Translations under genes and position numbers: made by a program | Assembly: GCA_013813075.1 (NCBI GenBank) | Contig: JACCSI010000145.1 | Location: 1-8,635, forward strand | DNA from: Acidobacteriota bacterium | GTDB lineage: Bacteria > Acidobacteriota > Vicinamibacteria > Vicinamibacterales > UBA2999 | Length of the DNA stretch: 8,635 nt | Direction of reading: 5' to 3' | In this document: piece after piece, positions 1 to 6,480 of the stretch | Position numbering within the stretch: position 1 is the first letter of the stretch | Layout: each line of letters opens with the position of its first letter | The notes under the pieces: model-generated | Told to the model about the DNA's origin: nothing | Seen by the model: only the letters and a program-made list of their open reading frames with translations | Database searches by the model: none

Positions 1-765
<765 letters not shown>

Positions 766-832
766 TTCAATATTTCACGGAACACACTGCAGGCACACAA
801 CCGGTCAGAACGGACTACAGAGCATACCGACC

Positions 833-1504
833 ATGGCCGACACGTCATTTCAGAAATCGACAACGCGCGAATACTTCGAGTCCATCGTCGTCGCGGTGAT
901 TCTGGCGCTGTTCATCCGGACGTTCGTGGTGCAGGCGTTCAAGATTCCGACCGGGTCGATGGAGCCCAACCTGCTCGTCGGCGATCATCTGCTGGTCAAC
1001 AAGTTCATCTTCGCGCCCACCGCCAGCCCGATCGAGCGGACGGCGCTGGCGATGCGCCAGATCAAGCGCGGCGATGTCGTCGTGTTCAAGTTCCCGGAGG
1101 AGCCCGAGCGCGATTTCATCAAGCGCGTCATCGGCCTCCCCGGCGATACCCTTGAAGTGCGTAACCGCCAGGTGTTGATCAACGGCACCGGGATCGACGA
1201 GCCTTACGCGCACTACCTGTTCCCCGTTGGCGAGGACCAAACCGAGACCTTTGACGTGCGCGCGCGCTACGGCCCGGTCAGCGTCCCGCAAGGGCACTTT
1301 TTCATGATGGGCGACAATCGTGACAACTCGCAGGACAGCCGTTACTGGGGCTTCCTGCCTGCGCATTACGTCAAGGGCCGCGCTTTGATGATCTACTGGT
1401 CGTTTGAACAGCCGGCTGGCGAGCAGCCTGGCGGCGTTCTGCACACCATTACGAGCATCTTCACCGGCACGCGCTGGGAACGACTGCTGCACCAAATACA
1501 TTGA
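833..1504 (+). CDS. lepB: Signal peptidase I
   Basis: This membrane serine protease removes signal peptides from exported proteins on the outer face of the cytoplasmic membrane, using a Ser/Lys dyad. The protein has 223 residues. One N-terminal membrane segment spans about residues 17-36 (SIVVAVILALFIRTFVVQAF). It is followed at once by box B with the catalytic serine, PTGSMEP (Ser42). Box D has the catalytic lysine in FIKRVIGLPGD (Lys97). Box E is GDNRDNSQDSRYWG (about 160-173). The single membrane anchor and length match the compact S26A type rather than the longer E. coli enzyme, which has two membrane segments. The ATG at 833 places the membrane segment correctly; no strong Shine-Dalgarno sequence precedes it. 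It lies downstream of lepA, and its stop overlaps the start of the next small gene by four bases, which suggests translational coupling. Confidence 0.97.
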   Translation: MADTSFQKSTTREYFESIVVAVILALFIRTFVVQAFKIPTGSMEPNLLVGDHLLVNKFIFAPTASPIERTALAMRQIKRGDVVVFKFPEEPERDFIKRVIGLPGDTLEVRNRQVLINGTGIDEPYAHYLFPVGEDQTETFDVRARYGPVSVPQGHFFMMGDNRDNSQDSRYWGFLPAHYVKGRALMIYWSFEQPAGEQPGGVLHTITSIFTGTRWERLLHQIH

Positions 1505-1851
1505 AGACCATCATCCAGCTCCTGATCGCTGGGTTGCTGCTCCACGGGTGCGTCCGCGCCGGAGATTCGGCCTGGCGCTTCTACTCGTACAAGGATGCCG
1601 TCGAGCAGGAAGTGCTCTTTGGCACTGGTGAAACCGTCGCACAGCTGCAGCAGCGCGTCGTCGACATTGCTGGAGACCACGGTATCGAGATGGCGTTGGC
1701 GGACGTGGAGATCACGAGAGACCGCGGCGAAACCTCGGTCGCGTTCGCGTACGTCGAGGACATTCCGCTGGTCCCGATGGTCTACACGCGCGAGCACCTC
1801 TTCGAGGGCGCGGTCAGCGCCCGCACCTTGCGGGGGCTGACCGGCAAATAA
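1501..1851 (+). CDS. Small exported DUF4845-like protein downstream of lepB
   Basis: This is a 116-residue protein of unknown function. The N-terminus is a short charged start (MKT), a hydrophobic stretch at about residues 4-15, then HGC with Cys17. That could be a degenerate lipobox (-3 Leu, -1 Gly) or simply a signal anchor. The rest is a small alpha/beta domain with an aromatic start (WRFYSYKDAV), a helix with ETVAQLQQRVVDIAGDHGI, then alternating strands (ADVEITRD, TSVAFAYVEDIPLVPMVY). This pattern and its place directly after lepB resemble DUF4845 proteins, which often sit there. The assignment rests on general resemblance, not a diagnostic motif. The start is TTG, sharing TTGA with the lepB stop; no in-frame ATG would keep the signal segment. 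A coupled start also explains the lack of a clear ribosome binding site. The gene is probably real, given codon bias and layout. Confidence 0.72.
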   Translation: MKTIIQLLIAGLLLHGCVRAGDSAWRFYSYKDAVEQEVLFGTGETVAQLQQRVVDIAGDHGIEMALADVEITRDRGETSVAFAYVEDIPLVPMVYTREHLFEGAVSARTLRGLTGK

Positions 1852-1913
1852 CGCGCGCGACGGCGCCGTGACCACCTGGTGCGCAAGGCGCCGATGCCCT
1901 CGATCCCGACTTA
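1852..1913. terminator. Possible hairpin between convergent genes
   Basis: The 62-base gap lies between two stop codons facing each other. It contains GGCGCC at 1862-1867 and again at 1887-1892, which can pair, and inside them ACCA-CC-TGGT at 1871-1880, which can form a second short stem. This could serve both directions. There is no run of T on either side, so it is not a canonical intrinsic terminator and the call is weak. Confidence 0.3.
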
Positions 1914-2531
1914 CTACAGTGCGGCCCTGGCCGCTGCTGCCGTCTCGGTGATGCCGTTGGTCAGGTCGATGACGGCCGAGGCGGTGGCCTTGCGGTAGGA
2001 CTCGTCCTCCAACGTGATCAGGTTGGTTTCGACATTTGCGGTAGCCCCCGCCGCGGCCGCTTCGAGCAGTTCGAGCGCCACCCGCACATCGCTGACGGCC
2101 GAGCGATTGCCATGCGTCGCGATCGTTCGCGCATGCTGCATCGCTTCGGCAGCCGTGCGTAGTGTTTCGAGTGGCGCATCCGTCGCGGCGCGCGTTGCGA
2201 TCTGAATCGCCTGGTTGCGCCTGCCCTTTTCGTCCTCAGACCCTTTCGGCAAACGAAACGCCGCCATCACCTGGTCAAACGCGTCGCTGTCGCTGTCGGC
2301 AAGCGCGAGCATGCGACCGCGGACGCTGGTGAGCGCTGCCCGCGCTTGGCCCAGCAACGCCTTCTCTGTGTCGGCATTGGTGCGGGTCTTCGCCAGCCCG
2401 GCCACCATCATCAGGAGCGACGTGCCCATGGCGCCGGCCACCGCCGCCGCGGTGCCGCCCCCTGGCGTCGGCTCGGAATTGGCCAACGCATCGATAAAGG
2501 CTGAGACGGTGACGTCAGCAAATCGCGGCAT
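1914..2531 (-). CDS. Stand-alone cyclodeaminase / methenyl-THF cyclohydrolase (FTCD C-terminal family)
   Basis: The family (FTCD_C, FchA-like) converts 5-formimino-THF to 5,10-methenyl-THF plus ammonia, or hydrolyses methenyl-THF. This cytoplasmic helical protein has 205 residues, the size of the isolated cyclodeaminase domain. Visible marks are the N-terminal loop PTPGGGTAAAVAGAMG (21-36), the acidic DSDSDAFDQVMAAF (79-92), the conserved GNRSAVSDVRVALELLEAAA (141-160), and the NVETNL turn near 166-171. The ATG at 2531 overlaps the end of hutI by 17 bases, so the two are surely co-transcribed. With HutI upstream, a role in returning the formimino group of histidine to the folate pool is likely. 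The formiminotransferase domain that is fused in animal FTCD is absent here and must be encoded elsewhere if this route exists. Alternatively it may supply methenyl-THF cyclohydrolase activity for general C1 metabolism. Confidence 0.9.
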   Translation of the reverse strand: MPRFADVTVSAFIDALANSEPTPGGGTAAAVAGAMGTSLLMMVAGLAKTRTNADTEKALLGQARAALTSVRGRMLALADSDSDAFDQVMAAFRLPKGSEDEKGRRNQAIQIATRAATDAPLETLRTAAEAMQHARTIATHGNRSAVSDVRVALELLEAAAAGATANVETNLITLEDESYRKATASAVIDLTNGITETAAAARAAL

Positions 2532-3777
2532 CCGTCCATTCTAATTTCCCGCGCTTGATAACGGTACGAATCACCGGGGCACCCACCCGGATGAAATCAG
2601 CGAGCGTTCCGTGAACGATGACCGCGTCCATCTGCTTGCGCACCTCCAGGCTGCCGACGCGGTCGGCCCGATCGAGCGCGGCTGCCGCATTCAAGGTCGC
2701 TGCGACCAGGGCTTCCTCGAGCGTCATGCCCATTCCGAAGCAGGCGAGCGTCATCGCAAAGGGCATTGAGGGCGAGAAGCCGCCCCCGGGATTGAGGTCC
2801 GATGCGAGCGCCACGGCGACACCCTTCTCGATCAACATGCGCGCAGGGGCAAAGCGTCCGAGCTTCAGGTAAAACGCCGCGGCCGGCAGCAGCGTGGCAA
2901 TGACGTCTGCGGCCGCCAAGCCTTCGGCGTGCGACTCGTCGACGAAGATGAGGTGATCGGCCGAGCGGGCGCCAATACCTGCCGCAACCGCCGAACCGCC
3001 GCTCAGCCCCAGTTCATCGGCATGAACCCGCGGCTTAAGCCCACGGCGCAGGCCGGCCTCCAGAACGGTCCGCGTCTCGTCAGCGGTGAAGACCCCGTGC
3101 TCGCAGAAGACATCGCACCATTCCGCCAGCGATTCGGCGGCCACTGCAGGAATCATTTCGTGCGTCACCAGGTGGATGTAATCGTTGCGCCGGGTGCGGT
3201 AATCGATCGGGATCTCGTGCGCGCCCATGAACGTGGCCGACAGCTCGATCGGCTGAAGCGCCGAAAGCCGTTTAATGGACCGCAGCATCCGCAGTTCGGT
3301 CGCGGTGTCGAGGCCGTAACCGCTTTTTACTTCCGCGGTGGTGGTGCCACACGACAGCATCGCGCGAAGGCGGGGCAGTGCGTCGTCAATCAACTCCGCT
3401 TGCGTCGCCGCGCGCGTCGCCAGCACGGTCTTCAGGATGCCGCCACCGTCAGCGGCGATGTCGGCGTAGGTCGCGCCCGCGAGTCGCCGTTGCAACTCGT
3501 CACGACGGTCGCCGGCGAACACCAGGTGAGTGTGCGGATCGACGAATCCGGGGACGACCGTGCCGCCCGTGGCATCGATGATGGTGGCATCCGGCGTCAG
3601 CGAAATCTGTCGCCGGAGGTCTGCTGCGGCGCCAACCGCAACGATCACGCCCCGCGCCGCGGCGATCGAGCCATGTGGAAGCAGTCCGGCGTCGGCCTGG
3701 CGCCGGCCACGCCGCGGCGCCGGCCCGCGGCAGGTATAAATGCAATCGGCGTTTTCGATGAGGAGGTCAGCGTCCAT
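2515..3777 (-). CDS. hutI: Imidazolonepropionase
   Basis: HutI hydrolyses 4-imidazolone-5-propanoate to N-formimino-L-glutamate, the third step of histidine degradation, in the cytoplasm. It is a metal-dependent amidohydrolase. Counting from the ATG at 3777 (420 residues), the metal ligands fall in FVDPHTHLVFAGDR (His82 and His84), PRVHADELGLSGG (His252) and ALASDLNPGG (Asp327). These positions closely match known HutI proteins. The substrate-loop motif GCGTTT-like SCGTTTAEVKSGYGLD and MGAHEIP are also present, and DLNPGGGFSPSMPF is typical of HutI. A TTG three codons upstream (3786) is an alternative start; the ATG is preferred because DADLLIENAD is the usual family N-terminus. The start overlaps the end of the DUF167 gene by 11 bases, and the end overlaps the cyclodeaminase gene by 17. 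No hutH or hutU lies nearby. Confidence 0.96.
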   Translation of the reverse strand: MDADLLIENADCIYTCRGPAPRRGRRQADAGLLPHGSIAAARGVIVAVGAAADLRRQISLTPDATIIDATGGTVVPGFVDPHTHLVFAGDRRDELQRRLAGATYADIAADGGGILKTVLATRAATQAELIDDALPRLRAMLSCGTTTAEVKSGYGLDTATELRMLRSIKRLSALQPIELSATFMGAHEIPIDYRTRRNDYIHLVTHEMIPAVAAESLAEWCDVFCEHGVFTADETRTVLEAGLRRGLKPRVHADELGLSGGSAVAAGIGARSADHLIFVDESHAEGLAAADVIATLLPAAAFYLKLGRFAPARMLIEKGVAVALASDLNPGGGFSPSMPFAMTLACFGMGMTLEEALVAATLNAAAALDRADRVGSLEVRKQMDAVIVHGTLADFIRVGAPVIRTVIKRGKLEWTDAAIC

Positions 3778-4060
3778 CAGCGGCAAGGTTCAGGCGCTCG
3801 CGGATCGCAGCCGCGGAGACGCCCATCACTTTCACACGTTTTGACCGGCTTTTTTCACCGGCGATGACCACGATGTGCCGCTTTGGGATATCGAGGAGCT
3901 GGGACAGGAACGCGACCAGCTCGGTGTTGGCCGCGCCGTCCACGGGCGCCGCCGCGAGTCGGACCAGCAACGCGCCATCCCGCGTGCCGGCGAGGGTTGT
4001 CTTGCCGGCGCGGGGAATGACCTTGATGTCCACGAACGCGCCGTCCGGCGCGTCGGTCAT
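3767..4060 (-). CDS. yggU: DUF167 / YggU family protein
   Basis: This is a small cytoplasmic protein of unknown biochemical role. The family pattern is clear: a first strand DIKVIPRAGKTTLAGTRDG, then LLVRLAAAPVDGAANTELVAF (APxxGxAN is the family signature), then a helix LSQLLDIPKRHIVVIAGEKS ending in SRSKRVKVMG. The length is typical (97 residues). Two starts are possible: ATG at 4060, one base into the divIVA stop (TGATG), or GTG at 4063 (GTGA overlap), which adds one residue. AGGGG lies just upstream of both. In many bacteria yggU travels with yggS, as here, though with divIVA between them. It overlaps hutI at its 3' end. Family membership is firm; function is not known. Confidence 0.93.
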   Translation of the reverse strand: MTDAPDGAFVDIKVIPRAGKTTLAGTRDGALLVRLAAAPVDGAANTELVAFLSQLLDIPKRHIVVIAGEKSRSKRVKVMGVSAAAIRERLNLAADGR

Positions 4061-4623
4061 CACCCCTGCGAGGTGCGCGCGAGTGGCTCCTCGACGACCG
4101 GCGCTGCGGGTGCGGCCGCCGGTTCGATTGGACGCGGCCGATGCAGCAGGATCTTGTCCTCGCGGTGCCGCGTGTCCTGTTCGCGCACGTACTCGATGGT
4201 GTTCTGGAGGGTCGAAATGATGCCCTCGATGCTGGACTCGACGTCCCGGCGCTTCAACCGTAGACCGTCGATCTCATGTTGCACTTCCTCGACACGCAAC
4301 TGGCATTTCTGCAACAGCAGGTCGGCGCGGCCTTCGGCCTCCCGCATGATGCGCCCGGCTTCCTGCTGCGCGGTGTCCTTGATCTCGTCGGCTAGCCTCT
4401 GGGCCGAGAGCAACGTGTTGCGCAGGTTCTTCTCCTGGCCGCGATGTTCGTCGAGCACCGCTTCGGACTTGTCGAGCGCCTGGCGGAGACGGTCGTTCTC
4501 GCGCAGGGCATTTTCGTAGTCGTCGGCCGCTTCGGCCAGAAACGCATTGACGTCGCCACGGTCGAACCCGCGCATAACCGTCGGGAAGCGCTGTTGTCTC
4601 AGATCGAGTGGCGTGACCTTCAT
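4060..4623 (-). CDS. divIVA: DivIVA-domain cell division / polarity protein
   Basis: DivIVA proteins are coiled-coil scaffolds that bind curved membranes at poles and septa and recruit division, chromosome or cell-wall factors. The 187-residue protein starts with the DivIVA N-terminal module: MKVTPLDLRQQRFPTVMRGF, then DRGDVNAFLAEAADDYE (residues 1-37). Phe13 is at the place of the membrane-inserting Phe of the family, and GFDRGDVNAFL matches the GY(D/S)xxEVDxFL pattern. A long charged coiled coil follows (about 38-150), rich in Glu, Arg, Leu and Gln. The tail is low-complexity Pro/Ala (about 160-180), probably a flexible linker or partner site. The ATG at 4623 is preceded by GGGGA. The gene sits between yggS (48-base gap) and yggU (1-4 base overlap). 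This resembles the division-linked yggS...divIVA clusters of Gram-positives and deltaproteobacteria, but without sepF or yggT. The exact partner is unknown. Confidence 0.92.
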   Translation of the reverse strand: MKVTPLDLRQQRFPTVMRGFDRGDVNAFLAEAADDYENALRENDRLRQALDKSEAVLDEHRGQEKNLRNTLLSAQRLADEIKDTAQQEAGRIMREAEGRADLLLQKCQLRVEEVQHEIDGLRLKRRDVESSIEGIISTLQNTIEYVREQDTRHREDKILLHRPRPIEPAAAPAAPVVEEPLARTSQG

Positions 4624-4671
4624 TGCGTGTTTTCCCCGCGGGACTCGCGTTCCGCGCTACCAGTACTCATC

Positions 4672-5361
4672 TCAGCGGCTGCCGAAAATTGCCGTCCCGA
4701 CCCTGACCATCGTGGCGCCCTCCGCGATGGCCACCTCGAAATCGTGGCTCATCCCCATGGACAGCTCCCGCAAGTGGCGCGCAGCGACCCCGCTGCCGGC
4801 CAGCCGATCCCGCTCGTCGCGGAGCCGCCGGAACCAGGGGCGAGCCTCTTCTGGGTTTTCGGCTAAAGGGGGCAGGAGCATCAGTCCGACGACCTGGGCC
4901 GCCTGGCAGCGTCCTGCCTCCTCGAAAATCGCCGGCACTGTGTCAAGCGACGCGCCATGCTTGGTGGCTTCGAGCGCCAGATCGGTTTGGACGAGCACTT
5001 CAATAGTCCTGCCCGCCGCGGCGGCAGCCGCATCGACGCGCCGTAGCAGGTCGACGCTGTCAATCGAATGGATCAGGGAGAGCTGTTCCGCGGCTTTCCT
5101 GGCCTTGTTCGACTGCAGGTGCCCGATCAGATGCCAGCCAATCTCCATATCGGCACCGGCCTCGATCTTCTGCAGGGCCTCCTGAACACGGTTTTCGCCG
5201 AAATCGCGCTGGCCGGCCTCGTAGGCGGCGCGCACGGCACTGAGAGGAAAGGTCTTGGAGACGGCGATGAGGCGGATGTCGGCGGGAGACCGGCCCGCGC
5301 GCGCACCGGCCTCGCCGATACGCGCACGGATCTCGGTCAGTCGTGTGGCAACTGCATTCAC
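4672..5361 (-). CDS. yggS: YggS/PROSC family pyridoxal-phosphate-binding protein
   Basis: YggS (PLPBP) binds pyridoxal phosphate without known enzyme activity and keeps PLP and amino/keto-acid pools in balance in the cytoplasm. The protein is a 229-residue alanine-racemase-like TIM barrel. The PLP lysine is in LIAVSKTFP (Lys36). Other family marks are FGENRVQEAL, WHLIGHLQSNKARKA, SIDSVDLLRRVD, GLMLLPPLAENPEEARPWF, and the C-terminal phosphate-binding LSMGMSHDFEVAIAEGATMVRVGTAIFG. The start is GTG at 5361, sharing GTGA with the stop of the TPR gene upstream; GAAGAAG just before it can serve as ribosome binding site. The ATG at 5357 is out of frame. The gene is followed by divIVA after 48 bases. 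Everything expected is present. Confidence 0.97.
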   Translation of the reverse strand: MNAVATRLTEIRARIGEAGARAGRSPADIRLIAVSKTFPLSAVRAAYEAGQRDFGENRVQEALQKIEAGADMEIGWHLIGHLQSNKARKAAEQLSLIHSIDSVDLLRRVDAAAAAAGRTIEVLVQTDLALEATKHGASLDTVPAIFEEAGRCQAAQVVGLMLLPPLAENPEEARPWFRRLRDERDRLAGSGVAARHLRELSMGMSHDFEVAIAEGATMVRVGTAIFGSR

Positions 5362-6293
5362 TTCTTCAATTGCGCGAGCATGCCCTTGGCCTGGCCAGCA
5401 AACTGGCCTTCGGGGGCCAGCTGCAAATACTTCTCGAATGCCGCGATGGCTTCGGGGACTTTACCTTCGTTCAGTTGCGCCATTCCGAGCTGGAAGTTCG
5501 ACTCTGGATGGTTGGCGTTGGCTGCGAGCGCTTGTTCGAACTTCGCTTTGGCCTCGGCGATTTTGCCCTGGTTCCAGAGAATGATGCCCTGATTGTAGAT
5601 GGCGTCGGCGCTCCCCGTTCCGCCGCCCGTTGCGGCCTTGGCCCCCATGGCGGCGGCTTCGTCAAACCGCTTCTGATTGTTGTAAAGCGTGGCCAACGCA
5701 TTGAGCGCCTCGGCGTAGTCCGCCTTCAGTTCGATGGCCTTCAACCACGCGGTCTCCGCCTGCTTCTCGTCCTTCTTCTGGGTGTGGGCATAGCCGATGT
5801 TGTAATAACAGTCGTAGCAACTCGGCGCCGCGACGATCGCTTCCTGGAATTTCTGGATGGCGAGGTCGTAGTTTTTTCCCTGGCTCGCCGCCACGCCTTC
5901 CTCGAACGACTTTTTGAGAGCCGTCGCCTTGGCGACCGCTGCGGGGTCCGCCCCCGTGGTACCGGGAACGAACTTGAACTCGACTTCGGCGGCGCTACCG
6001 AGCCGCACTCGGGAGTTCAGGGTCATGGTGCCTAGCTTGTCGGCCGTGGCCGTCACCTTGTAGTTGCCGGGCTGCAGGCCGATCTGAATAAATTCGCCAC
6101 GCCGATCGGTCTTGACGTCGAACTTCCGGGTGACACCATCGGCGAACTCGATCGCAACCTGCGCGCCTGACACCGGCTTGCCTTCTGCGTCGAGCACCTT
6201 GCCCTTGAGCATGCCGGTCTGGGCGGTGGCGGCGCCTGAGAGCCCCAGGAAGAGCGCGACGGTGAGCACCGAAGTCTGCAGTTTTCTAAACAT
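5358..6293 (-). CDS. Secreted carboxypeptidase-regulatory-like plus TPR protein
   Basis: This is an exported repeat protein of 311 residues with no recognisable enzyme motif. It has a signal peptide (1-24: positive start MFRK, hydrophobic core, likely cut after AATA and before Gln25). Next comes a beta-sandwich of the carboxypeptidase-regulatory-like type (about 27-108): LKGKVLDAEGKPVSGAQVAI, then DRRGEFIQIGLQPGNYKVTA. About five TPR-like helical pairs follow (roughly 128-157, 161-191, 194-224, 229-262, 264-295), including YDLAIQKFQEAI and IAEAKAKFEQALAANANHPE. The protein probably acts as a periplasmic or envelope scaffold. It contains Cys159-x2-Cys162 inside the second TPR, which might form a disulfide. 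The ATG at 6293 has AGGAG eight bases upstream, the best ribosome binding site in the window. It is the first gene of the collinear block with yggS, divIVA and yggU. Its specific role is unknown. Confidence 0.88.
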   Translation of the reverse strand: MFRKLQTSVLTVALFLGLSGAATAQTGMLKGKVLDAEGKPVSGAQVAIEFADGVTRKFDVKTDRRGEFIQIGLQPGNYKVTATADKLGTMTLNSRVRLGSAAEVEFKFVPGTTGADPAAVAKATALKKSFEEGVAASQGKNYDLAIQKFQEAIVAAPSCYDCYYNIGYAHTQKKDEKQAETAWLKAIELKADYAEALNALATLYNNQKRFDEAAAMGAKAATGGGTGSADAIYNQGIILWNQGKIAEAKAKFEQALAANANHPESNFQLGMAQLNEGKVPEAIAAFEKYLQLAPEGQFAGQAKGMLAQLKK

Positions 6294-6310
6294 AGTGGGA
6301 ACTCCTGATT
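6286..6310 (-). promoter_or_regulatory. Ribosome binding site of the TPR gene
   Basis: On the minus strand AGGAG (plus-strand CTCCT at 6303) is followed eight bases later by the ATG at 6293. This fixes the start of the secreted TPR protein and agrees with its signal peptide. It is clearer than the Shine-Dalgarno sequences of the overlapping genes downstream, which supports this being the leading gene of the block. Confidence 0.7.
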
Positions 6311-6480
6311 CGCCGGGGGGTCAATCCCGTCCTCATCTTCGGTGGGGCTGAAGGCCCTTTGCCCTCCGCCACCGGCGGGCCTCTACCCCGTCCTCGGCGT
6401 TGGAGAGCGGGACACAACCGGGCTTGCCGGCAGTACTAAGTGGTCGGGCAAGGCCTGTCGCCCTGTCGCTCAAGTGTACG
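6294..6480. other. Non-coding gap between dinG and the TPR gene
   Basis: These 187 bases separate two minus-strand genes and are the longest non-coding stretch in the window. They hold the 14-mer pair and hairpins near the TPR gene, plus the Shine-Dalgarno sequence of that gene. Near the dinG stop is a weak GGGC...GCCC stem. I find no T tract for an intrinsic terminator, no convincing -35/-10 pair and no riboswitch core that I recognise. A promoter for the six-gene block is expected here by position only. Confidence 0.5.
6321..6395. repeat. Pair of near-identical 14-mers flanking GC hairpins
   Basis: TCAATCCCGTCCTC at 6321-6334 and TCTACCCCGTCCTC at 6382-6395 match at 12 of 14 positions in direct orientation. 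Between them are two short inverted repeats: GGGC-TGAAG-GCCC (6345-6357) and CCGCC-ACC-GGCGG (6366-6378). AGGC (6352-6355) can also pair with GCCT (6379-6382) to extend the second stem. The layout resembles a short dispersed palindromic element, but only one copy is in the window, so this cannot be proved here. Confidence 0.4.

Noticed and set aside
766..832. Possible separate promoter between lepA and lepB
   Set aside because: The 67 bases show no clear -35/-10 pair, and lepA-lepB co-transcription is the simpler reading.
845..1501. A 218-codon open frame antisense to lepB
   Set aside because: It mirrors the codon pattern of lepB, which has all catalytic boxes. The protein shows only Arg/Asp/Ala-rich shadow composition.
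2929..3867. A 312-codon open frame on the plus strand opposite hutI
   Set aside because: It lies antisense to a well-supported imidazolonepropionase and the DUF167 gene. Its protein is Arg/Gly/Gln-rich without domains, as expected from a GC-rich shadow frame.
5343..6035. A 230-codon open frame on the plus strand across the TPR gene
   Set aside because: It is opposite the secreted TPR protein, whose signal peptide, domain order and ribosome binding site are all convincing.
6294..6480. Possible riboswitch or small RNA in the gap before the TPR gene
   Set aside because: I could not match any known aptamer core or find a terminator. The hairpins are short, so I report them only as a repeat structure.
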